A stretch of 64,000 nucleotides of DNA from SIG588 sp045654545 (GTDB lineage: Bacteria > Bacillota > Clostridia > Oscillospirales > Acutalibacteraceae). Each line of letters begins with the position of its first letter. Positions within the stretch are counted from its first letter, which is position 1. The stretch covers positions 1 through 64,000 of the forward strand of contig JAZONO010000076.1 in assembly GCA_045654545.1 (NCBI GenBank), in the 5' to 3' direction. The position numbers were made by a program, and so were the translations under genes. Of this stretch, positions 1 through 7,958 are shown in pieces. The notes under the pieces were generated by a model, which was not told the DNA's origin, did not search any database, and worked only from the letters and a program-made list of their open reading frames with translations.

Positions 1-1
1 G

Positions 2-826
2 GAAGGGCGCGGACCGAACCGCGATTGGCTCAATTTCGTGCGCACAGGTGAAGCGCGCAACAAGATCCGTGCGTGGTTCAAGAAAGAGCGCCGTGAAGAG
101 AACATTCAAAAAGGCAAACAGGATCTCGAACGGGAAATGCAACGGCTTGGCGTGCGCTTGCCCGACGAGCGTATGCAAGAGATGATCGCTGGGCAGAGCC
201 GCCGCTGGCACTATGCCGAGGTGGATGATTTCTATGCCGCCATCGGATATGGCGGTGTGGCAATGTCGCGCGTGCTGTCTCGTATTAAGGACGAATATGC
301 GCGTATTATGAAGGCGGAGGAAGTGGTGACCCCTGAAAAGGTGGTGACCACGCCGTCCCGTTCGCACCGCAACAACGGCGGTGTGATCATTGAGCACACC
401 GACAACTGCCTGGTTAAATTTGCCCGTTGCTGTAACCCGTTGCCGGGCGACGACATTATTGGGTTTATCACCCGTGGGTACGGTGTGTCGGTGCACAAAC
501 GCGATTGCACCAACGTGCCGCAGGACGTCACCAAAGCCGCCGAGCCGGAACGCTGGTTGCGTGCGTGGTGGGAGGACGATTCCGACCGTTCGGAATTCAA
601 AGCCACCATTCACCTGCACACGTCCGACCGCATGGGGTTGCTGGCGGATATTACCACGCAACTGGCATCCATGCACGTGATGATCCACGCGCTCAACAGT
701 AAGGATAACGACGAAGGCGAAGCGACCATCAGCCTGACCATCGCCGTCAACAGCGTGGACCATTTGAACACGGTGGTGGCACGCCTGCGCAAAATCGGCG
801 GTGTGCAAAACATTTCGAGAGGATAA
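2..826 (+). CDS. relA: Bifunctional (p)ppGpp synthetase/hydrolase Rel, C-terminal part (5' end outside window)
   Basis: Partial gene: the frame is open from the first bases (reading GRGPNRDWLNFVRTG) and ends at 826, so only about 274 C-terminal residues are present. RelA/SpoT-family proteins make and hydrolyse the stringent-response alarmone (p)ppGpp; the catalytic and most of the TGS domain lie upstream of the window. What is visible is the end of the TGS region (GPNRDWLNFV), a charged helical stretch, the conserved Cys-rich motif CCNPLPGD with GYGVSVHKRDC, and a C-terminal ACT domain (DRMGLLADITTQLA). These regulatory regions sense ribosome-bound deacylated tRNA in the family. The dtd gene follows after 5 bases, a common rel-dtd arrangement, so co-transcription is likely. 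Confidence 0.95.
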   Translation, partial: EGRGPNRDWLNFVRTGEARNKIRAWFKKERREENIQKGKQDLEREMQRLGVRLPDERMQEMIAGQSRRWHYAEVDDFYAAIGYGGVAMSRVLSRIKDEYARIMKAEEVVTPEKVVTTPSRSHRNNGGVIIEHTDNCLVKFARCCNPLPGDDIIGFITRGYGVSVHKRDCTNVPQDVTKAAEPERWLRAWWEDDSDRSEFKATIHLHTSDRMGLLADITTQLASMHVMIHALNSKDNDEGEATISLTIAVNSVDHLNTVVARLRKIGGVQNISRG

Positions 827-831
827 AGAGT

Positions 832-1290
832 ATGAGAGCCGTATTTCAACGCGTATACGAAGCCTCCGTCACGGTGGAGGGGGAGGTGGTCGGTGCCATC
901 GGCCCCGGCGCCCTGTTGCTGGTGGGGGTCACCCACACCGACACCGAAAAAGAAGCACGCTGGCTTGCCAAAAAACTGGCAGGACTGCGCGTGTTTTCGG
1001 ACGAGGAAGACCGTATGAACTTGTCGGTCAAAGACATTGAGGGTGCCATGCTTGTGGTGTCCAACTTCACGCTATATGGAGACGCTTCTCACGGTCGCCG
1101 CCCTGCCTTTGTGGAAGCGGCGCGCCCCGAGGTGGCGGAACCCTTGTTTAATACCTTTGTGCAGATGCTCAAGGACGAGGGCGTGCCGGTGCAAACGGGC
1201 GTGTTCGGTGCGGATATGACGGTGGCGATGCAGGGCAACGGTCCCGTCACCTTGTGGCTGGATACTGCCGTGGATGCGAAAGGGCTTTGA
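832..1290 (+). CDS. dtd: D-aminoacyl-tRNA deacylase
   Basis: Full-length 152-residue Dtd, the cytosolic homodimeric editing enzyme that removes D-amino acids, and glycine mischarged on tRNA-Ala, from tRNA. Family marks are the N-terminal MRAVFQRV, the SNFTLYGDASHGRRPAF segment (SQFTLxxD in most homologues) and the C-terminal NGPVTLWLD carrying the Gly-Pro motif that gives chiral selectivity. The start is set by GAGGATAAAGAG just before the ATG. It sits 5 bases after rel, and its end overlaps the ribosome site of the next gene, so it is translated as part of a rel-dtd-MBL-hemZ operon. Confidence 0.96.
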   Translation: MRAVFQRVYEASVTVEGEVVGAIGPGALLLVGVTHTDTEKEARWLAKKLAGLRVFSDEEDRMNLSVKDIEGAMLVVSNFTLYGDASHGRRPAFVEAARPEVAEPLFNTFVQMLKDEGVPVQTGVFGADMTVAMQGNGPVTLWLDTAVDAKGL

Positions 1291-1291
1291 T

Positions 1292-1918
1292 ATGGAGTTC
1301 TTGACCGTCCCTGTCGGGCAACTCGGCACCAACTGTTATCTCGTGTGGGGGGAGGATCGCCGCTGTGCGGTGATCGATCCCGGCGACGAAGCCCGGCGCA
1401 TTTTGAACGAGGCCCAAACACGAGGGCTCACGGTGGATGCCGTGCTTCTCACGCATCTGCATATCGATCACTTTTTGGCGTTGCCAGCCTTGTTGCAAGC
1501 CACGGGTGCACGCTTTGTTTTGCCGCAGGGGGAAGTGGCGGCGCTTTCCGATTCCGCACGCAATTTGATGAATTGGCTGGCAGGTGCGCCTTTTACCTTG
1601 CCGCGCCCCACCGAAACGGTGGGGGAAGGGGACACCGTTTCGGTGGGGGATCTCACCTTTACGGTGTGGCACACACCCGGACACACCGAAGGGAGCAGTT
1701 GCTACCTTTGCGGCGACACCTTGTTTTGCGGCGACACGCTGTTCCAAGGCTCGGTCGGGCGGTGCGATCTCCCGTCGGGTGACGGCGCGGTGTTGCTTCG
1801 CACCCTGGCACGCTTTGCGGCAATGACCGAGGATTACCGCTTGTTGCCGGGACACGGGCCGTCCACCACCTTGTTTACGGAGCAACAAACGAACCCCTAT
1901 ATGAAAGAGGGAGTCTGA
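1292..1918 (+). CDS. MBL-fold metallohydrolase (glyoxalase II-like)
   Basis: About 208 residues with the metallo-beta-lactamase fold. The metal-binding signature is THLHIDH near residue 56, followed by HTPGHTEGS, GDTLF and the late LLPGHGPST histidine, as in the YcbL/glyoxalase II-like branch. Such proteins hydrolyse thioesters such as S-lactoylglutathione analogues; the substrate here is unknown. An in-frame ATG at 1274 lies inside dtd, but AAAGGG at 1279-1284 is correctly spaced only for the ATG at 1292, so that start is preferred. The stop codon TGA is directly followed by the hemZ ATG, implying coupled translation. Confidence 0.9.
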   Translation: MEFLTVPVGQLGTNCYLVWGEDRRCAVIDPGDEARRILNEAQTRGLTVDAVLLTHLHIDHFLALPALLQATGARFVLPQGEVAALSDSARNLMNWLAGAPFTLPRPTETVGEGDTVSVGDLTFTVWHTPGHTEGSSCYLCGDTLFCGDTLFQGSVGRCDLPSGDGAVLLRTLARFAAMTEDYRLLPGHGPSTTLFTEQQTNPYMKEGV

Positions 1919-3415
1919 ATGTATATAGCCATGCAAGGGCATGATTTCCACTTTGAATTGGAAAACACCGCGCGTTTGTTTTTGCCGCACGAGCCGATTC
2001 GCCACGGTGGATGGGATGGAATGCCTACGGACGGTGTAAAGGCATACACCTTGCTCGAAGAGAAAGAACATGCCTCGCATATTACCGTGAGGTTGGTGTT
2101 GGATGACTTTGATGAAACCGCCGAAGAAACCGTGGTGAAAGATGAGGAAAACCACCGCGATGCGTGTGAACTCGCCATGGCAACCTTGCTGTATTACCAT
2201 CTTGTAAAGTTGTGCGGCTTTACACAGAGTTGGGGTGTGCTCACGGGGGTGCGTCCTGTGAAACTGTTGCGGCGGCTCACGGCGGAACGCGGACAAGCCG
2301 CGGCCCAAGCGTATTTGCGCGACAAACTGCTGTTGTCGGAAGAAAAAATGCAGTTGGTGCGCACCACCTTTGCGGCAGAAAACCAACTGCTCGCCTTGTC
2401 GCGCCCCGAATCGTTTAGTTTGTATGTATCCGTTCCGTTTTGTCCCACGCGGTGCGACTATTGCTCGTTCGTGTCCTACACGGTGGCACGCGCACAGCAT
2501 TTGATCGATCCCTACGTGGAGTTGCTGTGCCGCGAGATTCGCCGCACGGGCGAAGTGGCACGGGATCTGGGATTGCGGTTGGAAACGGTGTATTTCGGCG
2601 GCGGCACACCCACCACCCTTTCGGCGGAACAGTTGACCGCCGTAATGCGTGCGGTGGAGGAATCGTTTGATCTGTCTACTGTGCGTGAATACACGGTGGA
2701 GGCAGGACGCCCCGACACGGTGACGGCGGAAAAACTCGGCGCCATTCGCACGGGCGGTGCCGGACGTGTCAGTATCAATCCGCAAACGCTGTCGGACGAG
2801 GTGCTTTGCACCATTGGTCGTCGCCACACCGTGGCACAGTTTTATGATGCGTATAATCTGGCGGTCAAAACGGGCTTTGATTGCATCAACACCGATCTGA
2901 TCGCCGGTTTGCCGGGTGACACGACCGAAAGCTTTTCGCGCACGCTGGACGGCATTTTGGCACTGGATCCCGAAAACGTGACGATACATACCCTCTCGCT
3001 CAAGCGGGCATCCAATCTGGTGGTACAGCACCGCGGCGAGTTGCCGTCGAGCGATGCGGCGATCCGTATGGTGGCGGAAAGCGCCTCCCGATTGCCTGCG
3101 GCAGGTTATCACCCGTATTACCTGTATCGCCAAAGCCGTATGGCAGGCAACCAAGAAAACGTGGGATGGTCGAAAGAGGGAAAAGACGGGTTGTATAACG
3201 TCTATATCATGGATGAAACACATACGATATTCGGTGTGGGTGCCGGTGCGGTGACCAAACTTAAACAAGCCGGCACACACTATTTGGAACGCATTTTCAA
3301 CTACAAATTCCCGTATGAGTACAACGCGAATTTTGAGGAAATGTTGCGCAGAAAGGAGCCGATCTATGAGTTTTACCGAACCTATCCGCCGCGTGCTTCA
3401 GCAAAAGGAGATTAA
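1919..3415 (+). CDS. hemZ: Coproporphyrinogen III oxidase-like radical SAM protein HemZ
   Basis: A 498-residue radical SAM enzyme. The Cx3Cx2C iron-sulfur motif reads CPTRCDYCSF near residue 175, followed by the GGGTPT SAM-binding segment and later GLPGDT. An N-terminal region of about 160 residues precedes the radical domain, as in the clostridial HemZ subfamily, which is longer than HemW. HemZ-type proteins are assigned to anaerobic coproporphyrinogen decarboxylation, although several relatives are haem chaperones; no other haem gene is in view. It begins directly after the preceding stop and its last 50 bases overlap the following kinase, so tight coupling is expected. Confidence 0.9.
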   Translation: MYIAMQGHDFHFELENTARLFLPHEPIRHGGWDGMPTDGVKAYTLLEEKEHASHITVRLVLDDFDETAEETVVKDEENHRDACELAMATLLYYHLVKLCGFTQSWGVLTGVRPVKLLRRLTAERGQAAAQAYLRDKLLLSEEKMQLVRTTFAAENQLLALSRPESFSLYVSVPFCPTRCDYCSFVSYTVARAQHLIDPYVELLCREIRRTGEVARDLGLRLETVYFGGGTPTTLSAEQLTAVMRAVEESFDLSTVREYTVEAGRPDTVTAEKLGAIRTGGAGRVSINPQTLSDEVLCTIGRRHTVAQFYDAYNLAVKTGFDCINTDLIAGLPGDTTESFSRTLDGILALDPENVTIHTLSLKRASNLVVQHRGELPSSDAAIRMVAESASRLPAAGYHPYYLYRQSRMAGNQENVGWSKEGKDGLYNVYIMDETHTIFGVGAGAVTKLKQAGTHYLERIFNYKFPYEYNANFEEMLRRKEPIYEFYRTYPPRASAKGD

Positions 3416-4304
3416 CACCCAAGCGACCAACGATCCCGTGGGATTCATCCGCACGGAATGTGACCGTTACCGCCGCAACGTGGAGGATGTGTGTGCCCGT
3501 TTGAACGATCCGAACGTGAAGCGGCGTGTGCTGTTACTGGCAGGGCCGAGTTCATCGGGAAAAACCACCACCGCCAACCTGCTGTGCGACGGCTTGCGCC
3601 GCGGCGGCATGGATGCCTTTGTGGTGTCACTGGACGATTTTTACCGTGGGCGCGGACTGGCGCCGCAACTGCCCGACGGCAGTTTCGATTACGAATCCCC
3701 CGAAGCGTTGGATCTGCCGCAACTGGCTTCGTGTATTCGTTCCTTGTTGGAGGAAGGGCACGCCGCGATTCCGCAATACGATTTTAAAGCAGGTGTGCCG
3801 AAACCCGATAAGCGAGAACTTACGTTGACCCACCGTGCGGTGGTGATCTTTGAGGGAATTCACGCATTGTCACCGACACTTCTGGAGCAACTCCCCAAAA
3901 AGCACGTGAAAAAGCTGTTTATTCATACCCGTTCCCGTTTTTACGATGGGCATGAGATGTTGCTCTCGCGCCGTGAAACGCGCCTGGTGCGGCGTATGGT
4001 GCGCGACGACAAGCATCGCGGCACCGATGCCGCCGCCACCTTGTCCATGTGGCCGCAGGTAGTGCGTGGAGAGGACACGTATTTATTTCCTTTCGCCGAT
4101 ACGGTGGATATGACCATTGACACCACCCATGCATTTGAACCGTGTATGCTGGCGGTGCAGGCGTTGCCGCTGTTGCGCGCAATCTCGCCGCATCATACGA
4201 TGTATGAAACGGCACGACATTTGATGAGTGCATTGGAAGGGTTTGTGCCTCTGTCACAGGAACTGTTACCGACGGACTGCATTTTGCGCGAGTTTTTGGA
4301 ATGA
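3366..4304 (+). CDS. Uridine kinase-like nucleoside kinase (P-loop)
   Basis: About 312 residues. Walker A is GPSSSGKTT near residue 50, with SLDDFYRGR downstream as in uridine kinase/phosphoribulokinase proteins, and VVIFEGIHAL as the Walker B/lid region. In clostridia this gene type often carries an extra N-terminal threonyl-tRNA synthetase-like module; here it is the short form with only about 45 residues before the P-loop. It probably phosphorylates a nucleoside. The start at 3366 is chosen because AAAGGAG at 3350-3356 precedes it, so the coding region begins inside hemZ with a 50-base overlap. Confidence 0.85.
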   Translation: MSFTEPIRRVLQQKEINTQATNDPVGFIRTECDRYRRNVEDVCARLNDPNVKRRVLLLAGPSSSGKTTTANLLCDGLRRGGMDAFVVSLDDFYRGRGLAPQLPDGSFDYESPEALDLPQLASCIRSLLEEGHAAIPQYDFKAGVPKPDKRELTLTHRAVVIFEGIHALSPTLLEQLPKKHVKKLFIHTRSRFYDGHEMLLSRRETRLVRRMVRDDKHRGTDAAATLSMWPQVVRGEDTYLFPFADTVDMTIDTTHAFEPCMLAVQALPLLRAISPHHTMYETARHLMSALEGFVPLSQELLPTDCILREFLE

Positions 4305-4307
4305 CGA

Positions 4308-4335
4308 TTGACATTTTTAAAAAGTCGTGTATACT
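4308..4335 (+). promoter_or_regulatory. Sigma-A-type promoter of the zinc-ribbon gene
   Basis: TTGACA at 4308-4313 and TATACT at 4330-4335 are separated by 16 bases. The promoter starts 3 bases after the kinase stop, giving the next gene its own transcription start about 25 bases before its AAGGAGGA ribosome site. Confidence 0.8.
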
Positions 4336-4367
4336 GGAATATAGAAATACGAAGGAGGATTCCCGTA

Positions 4368-4724
4368 ATGGCAACGTTTGAGAGCTTTTTGAATATGGCA
4401 AAGGATGCGGTGCAAACCGCTGAAAAGAAAACGGGCGAATTTATTGATACCACCAAACTGAAGATGGAGATCAACCGCGTGGAACGCGAACTGGCGGCAA
4501 CCTTTGAAGGTCTTGGTCGTTTGGTGTTCGATGCGAAAAAAGGCGCTGAGGACATCGACGAATTGATGGACACCTGTGTGATGCACATTGATGAGTTGAA
4601 TGAGCGTTTGGCAAAATTGCAAGGAAAATTGGCGGAAAGCAGAAATGCCATTCGTTGCCCTGCGTGCGGCGGCCTGAACGATCAGGATGCGGCGTATTGC
4701 AAATCCTGCGGCGAGAAGATCTGA
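4368..4724 (+). CDS. Small coiled-coil protein with C-terminal zinc ribbon
   Basis: A 118-residue protein. Residues 1-90 are charged and helical with a heptad-like pattern (KLKMEINRVEREL, DELNERLAKLQGKLAE), predicted to form a coiled coil. The C-terminus holds a four-cysteine zinc ribbon, CPACGG then CKSCGE. AAGGAGGA at 4352-4359 fixes the start. It has its own promoter and a terminator, so it is monocistronic. Such zinc-ribbon coiled-coil proteins are common in Firmicutes without known function; a role as an adaptor is conceivable but unproven. Confidence 0.85.
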   Translation: MATFESFLNMAKDAVQTAEKKTGEFIDTTKLKMEINRVERELAATFEGLGRLVFDAKKGAEDIDELMDTCVMHIDELNERLAKLQGKLAESRNAIRCPACGGLNDQDAAYCKSCGEKI

Positions 4725-4736
4725 TAACGAAATGAC

Positions 4737-4779
4737 AAAAAACAACGTGTGCAAAACGTTTTGCACACGTTGTTTTTTT
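4737..4779 (+). terminator. Intrinsic terminator
   Basis: A near-perfect 14-bp stem (ACAACGTGTGCAAA and its complement) followed by seven T residues, directly after the zinc-ribbon gene. Confidence 0.9.
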
Positions 4780-4808
4780 GCACTCACGGTGCGGATTCGT
4801 CATACAGT
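4778..4808 (+). promoter_or_regulatory. Candidate sporulation (SigE-like) promoter of cotJABC
   Basis: CATACAGT at 4801-4808 fits the SigE -10 consensus CATACANT exactly. The -35 region about 14-16 bases upstream is only a weak match. SigE control is established for cotJ in Bacillus subtilis; its use here is inferred from the -10 and from the gene content. Confidence 0.45.
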
Positions 4809-4852
4809 GGAGTGAGGACGAATGTCCGATTTTGAATACGGAGCGTGACGAA

Positions 4853-5041
4853 GTGAGAAACGATATGATAGGACGGCAGACACCGTCCCTTGACACGTGT
4901 CGGGACGAGTGGTTGCCCGTGTTGGCGTTTGTACCGCCGCAGGATTTGGGTCAGGTGTATGAGCCGGAATGCGGATTCCCCCGTGGAACGATCTTCCCGG
5001 TTCTCGACAAACCGTTTTTGGCAGGGGGGTGCGCACGGTGA
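4853..5041 (+). CDS. cotJA: Spore coat-associated protein CotJA
   Basis: About 62 residues. CotJA family marks are WLPVLAFVPPQDLGQVYEPE and GTIFPVLDKPF, the latter being the most conserved part of the family. It is the first gene of a cotJA-cotJB-cotJC set; CotJ proteins are mother-cell products assembled into the inner coat. The start is uncertain: GTG at 4853 has GGAG at 4840-4843 nine bases upstream, and ATG at 4865 is the alternative. The stop overlaps the cotJB start by four bases (GTGA). Confidence 0.85.
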   Translation: MRNDMIGRQTPSLDTCRDEWLPVLAFVPPQDLGQVYEPECGFPRGTIFPVLDKPFLAGGCAR

Positions 5042-5304
5042 ACGGCATGAGCATGACTTCGTGCGAGTTGAAACGCCGTATTGCGGCGTATGATTTCGCA
5101 TTGGTGGAGATGAATCTCTATCTGGACACCCATCCCGACGACAAAGAGGCGTTGGAATTGATGTATGCCTACCGCCGCAAGCGTACCGAGTTGGTCGAGG
5201 TGTACGAGAGCCACTTCGGTCCGTATGAAAACGTGGCGGCCGCGGTGCAAAACCCCGATCGTTGGTCGTGGGTGGACGATCCGTGGCCGTGGGAAACGAT
5301 GTGA
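5038..5304 (+). CDS. cotJB: Spore coat protein CotJB
   Basis: An 88-residue protein matching the usual CotJB size and pattern: an N-terminal Asp/Glu-rich helix (RRIAAYDFALVEMNLYLDTH), PDDKEALE, YRRKRTELVEVYESHFGPY and a Trp-rich tail (WSWVDDPWPWE). The GTG start at 5038 is preferred over the ATG at 5047 because it overlaps the cotJA stop and has AGGGGGG at 5023-5029 at the right distance. It acts with CotJA and CotJC in the spore coat. Confidence 0.88.
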   Translation: MNGMSMTSCELKRRIAAYDFALVEMNLYLDTHPDDKEALELMYAYRRKRTELVEVYESHFGPYENVAAAVQNPDRWSWVDDPWPWETM

Positions 5305-5320
5305 GAGGAGTGAGTGAATC

Positions 5321-5935
5321 ATGTGGATCTATGAGAAGAAATTGCAATATCCCGTGAACATCAAAAACCCCAACCCCAAGATCGCGCAAGTTGTGATCAG
5401 CCAGATCGGCGGTCCCGATGGGGAACTCGGTGCCTCCATGCGGTATCTGCATCAGCGGTATTCCATGCCGTATGCCGAATTAAAGGGGATTTTAACGGAC
5501 ATTGGCACAGAGGAGTTGGCACACCTGGAAATGGTGTCGGCGATCGTGTATCAGTTGACGCGCAACCTCACGCCCGATGAAATCAAGCGCGCAGGGTTCG
5601 ACAAGTATTTTGTGGATCACACGTCGAGTGTGTATCCGCAGGCGGCATCGAGCTTGCCGTGGCGCGCGGAATATATCGGGGTGAAGGGAGACGTGTTGAC
5701 CGACCTGCACGAAGATCTGGCCGCCGAGCAAAAAGCGCGCACCACGTACGATAACCTGTTGCGCTTGATCGACGATCCCGACGTGCGTGAACCGCTGAAA
5801 TTCCTGCGCCAGCGCGAACTTGTGCACTATCAACGATTCGGCGAAGGCTTGCGCTTGGCAAGCGACCGCTTGAACGCACAGAACTTCTACGCCTGCAACC
5901 CGAGTTTTGACAAAAATTGCGGTAACAACCGATAA
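5321..5935 (+). CDS. cotJC: Spore coat manganese catalase-family protein CotJC
   Basis: A 204-residue member of the manganese catalase family. It shows the ferritin-like helical pattern with the metal-ligand segments GELGASMRYLHQRY, TEELAHLEMV and EDLAAEQKARTTYDNLL, and a late RELVHYQRFGE. CotJC is a coat component thought to degrade peroxide during sporulation. The start follows GAGAGGAGTGAG. It is the last gene of the cotJ operon and is followed by a terminator. Confidence 0.93.
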   Translation: MWIYEKKLQYPVNIKNPNPKIAQVVISQIGGPDGELGASMRYLHQRYSMPYAELKGILTDIGTEELAHLEMVSAIVYQLTRNLTPDEIKRAGFDKYFVDHTSSVYPQAASSLPWRAEYIGVKGDVLTDLHEDLAAEQKARTTYDNLLRLIDDPDVREPLKFLRQRELVHYQRFGEGLRLASDRLNAQNFYACNPSFDKNCGNNR

Positions 5936-5943
5936 ACAAATTA

Positions 5944-5976
5944 CGAAAGAGTCCGTTTAATGAAACGGGCTCTTTC
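5944..5976 (+). terminator. Intrinsic terminator after cotJC
   Basis: A 14-bp stem (GAAAGAGTCCGTTT with its complement, one G-T pair), loop AATG, then a T-rich run. Confidence 0.85.
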
Positions 5977-5980
5977 TCTG

Positions 5981-6009
5981 TTGCTTTTTCTTTTCAAATA
6001 TGCTACAAT
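5981..6009 (+). promoter_or_regulatory. Sigma-A-type promoter of the NERD protein gene
   Basis: TTGCTT at 5981-5986 and TACAAT at 6004-6009 with a 17-base spacer; the ribosome site AAGGAAGAGGGGG follows shortly before the ATG at 6041. Confidence 0.7.
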
Positions 6010-6040
6010 CACTTGGAGATAAGGAAGAGGGGGATGCGGA

Positions 6041-7123
6041 ATGGAGTATCTTATGCTTTTGCCGATTGTTTTCGTGCTTTTGATTTTTATTATCTTGCTT
6101 GTGGTTATCATCGTCTCTTCCGTGAAACGATATAAGAAAAAACCGACAATGCAAGATTTTATGAGAAATCCGTTCGGCAATGTGTACGGTGCGGCCTTTG
6201 GCGCTCTTGAGCAGGCCTCTCGATTGGATCGTGCTTTTCAGACTGTGATTTCAAATCCGTGCGAGGCAACGGCCGTCGCTTTGTTGAACGAACTCAACAG
6301 CGTGGACGAGCTGTTCAAATTCGGGATGTCTAACGGGCGTGGGGTAAACACGGCGCTTTGGAAAAATACGTTTAACAGCTATATTGTGAACAACAATGGT
6401 ATCAAGACCGAAACCAAACTGGCCATTCGCGAAGCGCTCATTCGCCTTTCGGTGGACCATCTCAGCCGCGTGGTGGATACCAAAGCCATTGGCGATGCCG
6501 GTGAAGCCAACGTGTGGTTTTCGTTGTCGCGCCTTGCGGCAAACGCCCCGTTGAATGCGTTCTTCTCGGTTCGTTTACCTTACAATAATCCGGGTTCGCA
6601 AGAAATCGACAATATTATTGTTTGTTCCAAAGGTGTACTTTTGGTGGAAATTAAAACTAAACTACCCGGTGACGGCAGAGTCGTTACGTCGGCTGAAATT
6701 CCCAATCCGTATGAGCAAATTTCCGAGCACGAAAATGCGTTTGTAAAAAATTTCGGCAACATTCCGCACCGCAATTTGTTGGTTTTAAGTTATCCTAAAA
6801 ACCAGTTCGTACAATACGACATGTCCACCTTTCCCCCAAACGACAAGTATACGACACTGACGGTGGATACTCTTTATGAGTACATATCCACGTTGCAGGG
6901 GCCTGACGTGTTGGATGCTACAACGATAGAAGCGCTCTCCACTCAACTTACATCTTCAAAATACTGGAATTATGTGGACAACAAACGCGTTACCAAATGG
7001 GTCGTGAACGGCAGAGAAGAATCCTCTCTCAAAGAAACAAAACCGCTTAATTTCTGCCCTCAATGCGGTAAAAAACTGAATGCTCCCGCATCCTTCTGCG
7101 CCTTTTGCGGCCAAAAACTGTAA
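6041..7123 (+). CDS. Membrane-anchored NERD-domain protein with zinc ribbon
   Basis: A 360-residue protein in three parts. Residues 4-30 form one hydrophobic membrane helix followed by KRYKKK. Residues 145-260 match the nuclease-related NERD domain: GDAGEANVWFSLSRL, then EIDNIIVCSKGVLLVEIKT, which holds the Asp and Glu-x-Lys residues of the nuclease-like core. The C-terminus is a four-cysteine zinc ribbon (CPQCGKKL, CAFCGQKL). The basic residues after the helix suggest a cytoplasmic catalytic part. NERD is thought to act on DNA or RNA; no substrate is known here. It stands alone between a promoter and a terminator. Confidence 0.85.
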   Translation: MEYLMLLPIVFVLLIFIILLVVIIVSSVKRYKKKPTMQDFMRNPFGNVYGAAFGALEQASRLDRAFQTVISNPCEATAVALLNELNSVDELFKFGMSNGRGVNTALWKNTFNSYIVNNNGIKTETKLAIREALIRLSVDHLSRVVDTKAIGDAGEANVWFSLSRLAANAPLNAFFSVRLPYNNPGSQEIDNIIVCSKGVLLVEIKTKLPGDGRVVTSAEIPNPYEQISEHENAFVKNFGNIPHRNLLVLSYPKNQFVQYDMSTFPPNDKYTTLTVDTLYEYISTLQGPDVLDATTIEALSTQLTSSKYWNYVDNKRVTKWVVNGREESSLKETKPLNFCPQCGKKLNAPASFCAFCGQKL

Positions 7124-7158
7124 TGTCTGTTTGACAAAAACTGCGGAAAACAAAAACG

Positions 7159-7185
7159 AAAAAGGACGCCCGTGGGTGTCCTTTT
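7159..7185 (+). terminator. Intrinsic terminator
   Basis: The stem AAAAGGACGCCC / GGTGTCCTTTT with a short loop and a T-rich tail ends the NERD gene transcript. Confidence 0.8.
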
Positions 7186-7201
7186 CTTTATGAAAAAGAG
7201 A

Positions 7202-7230
7202 TGGACAGAACGGGCGGTTCGTGATACAAT
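7202..7230 (+). promoter_or_regulatory. Sigma-A-type promoter of the PAP2 gene
   Basis: TGGACA at 7202-7207 and TACAAT at 7225-7230 with a 17-base spacer. The expected transcription start is near 7237, which argues for the downstream ATG at 7261 as the true start codon. Confidence 0.75.
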
Positions 7231-7260
7231 GAACGTATGAAGAAAAAGGGGGGAAGGCTC

Positions 7261-7740
7261 ATGACGGCCGAACGCTATCGACGGTGGAGTGCACCGTTTC
7301 GCGGAAAACGCATCGTTCCCGTAACCGATACCGTGTTAACGGGCATCGTGTACGTCGCCTATCCCTTGTTGCTGGCCTTCGCATGGTGGCGAAACGCCGC
7401 CGTGCCGTGGCGTGCCGTGTGGGTGCCGGCCTTATGGCTCGTGCTCGTTTCGCTGGCACGCCGTTTGATCAATCGCCCCCGTCCGTATGAGCGGCTTTGC
7501 ATCGAGCCGCTGATAAAGAAAGACACCAAAGGGTGTTCATGCCCCAGCCGACACGCCTTTTCGGTGTGGATGATCGCCACCACCGCCTGGTGGCTGCTGC
7601 CGCCGCTCGGCGCGGTGCTCACCGCGGTGGGGGTGTTACTGTGTGTCACCCGTGTGCTCGGCGGTGTGCACGATGAATGGGACGTCATCCTCGGTGCACT
7701 CGTCGGTGTATTGGGCGGTGTATTGTATTGGATCGTGTAA
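7261..7740 (+). CDS. PAP2-family membrane phosphatase
   Basis: About 159 residues with several membrane helices. The three PAP2 phosphatase motifs are present in order: RRLINRPRP (KxxxxxxRP type), CPSRHAFS (PSGH type, with Arg in place of Gly) and TRVLGGVHDEWDV (SRxxxxxHxxxD type, with the nucleophile-activating His and Asp). Members dephosphorylate lipid phosphates such as undecaprenyl pyrophosphate or phosphatidic acid at the membrane. The ATG at 7261 is chosen over 7237 because AAAGGGGGGAAGG lies between them and the promoter places the RNA start near 7237. Confidence 0.87.
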   Translation: MTAERYRRWSAPFRGKRIVPVTDTVLTGIVYVAYPLLLAFAWWRNAAVPWRAVWVPALWLVLVSLARRLINRPRPYERLCIEPLIKKDTKGCSCPSRHAFSVWMIATTAWWLLPPLGAVLTAVGVLLCVTRVLGGVHDEWDVILGALVGVLGGVLYWIV

Positions 7741-7758
7741 AGGAGTGCGTAAACATAA

Positions 7759-7917
7759 AACGGGATATTGCACGCAATCGTATGGTGTGGCATTCCTCTG
7801 CTGCCAACAAAGGTCTGTGCGGTCATTTGGTCACAAACGATCACCTTCGATCCGCCAAAAGGTGACGTGATCTGCCGTGTGCGCGGTTACAACATCAAAG
7901 AATATACCGTAAAGTAA
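7759..7917 (+). pseudogene. Decayed gene tail, family unknown
   Basis: Between the PAP2 stop and the next terminator lies an open stretch of about 52 codons without a convincing start. Its last part reads like real protein (TITFDPPKGDVICRVRGYN, then IKEYTVK and stop), and a strong terminator follows at once. I read this as the surviving 3' end of a lost gene. The family could not be recognised. Confidence 0.35.
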
Positions 7918-7919
7918 CA

Positions 7920-7953
7920 AAGGTGAGGTGTCATTGACACCTCACCTTTTGTT
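7920..7953. terminator. Bidirectional terminator
   Basis: The perfect palindrome AAAGGTGAGGTGTCA / TGACACCTCACCTTT has T residues at its right end and A residues at its left. It can end transcripts from the left (plus strand) and from the EIIC gene on the minus strand. Confidence 0.85.
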
Positions 7954-7958
7954 ATGGT

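Noticed and set aside
1247..3280. 677-codon open frame on the minus strand
   Set aside because: It lies opposite dtd, the MBL gene and hemZ, has no family resemblance, and is the usual by-product of high-GC codon use on the other strand.
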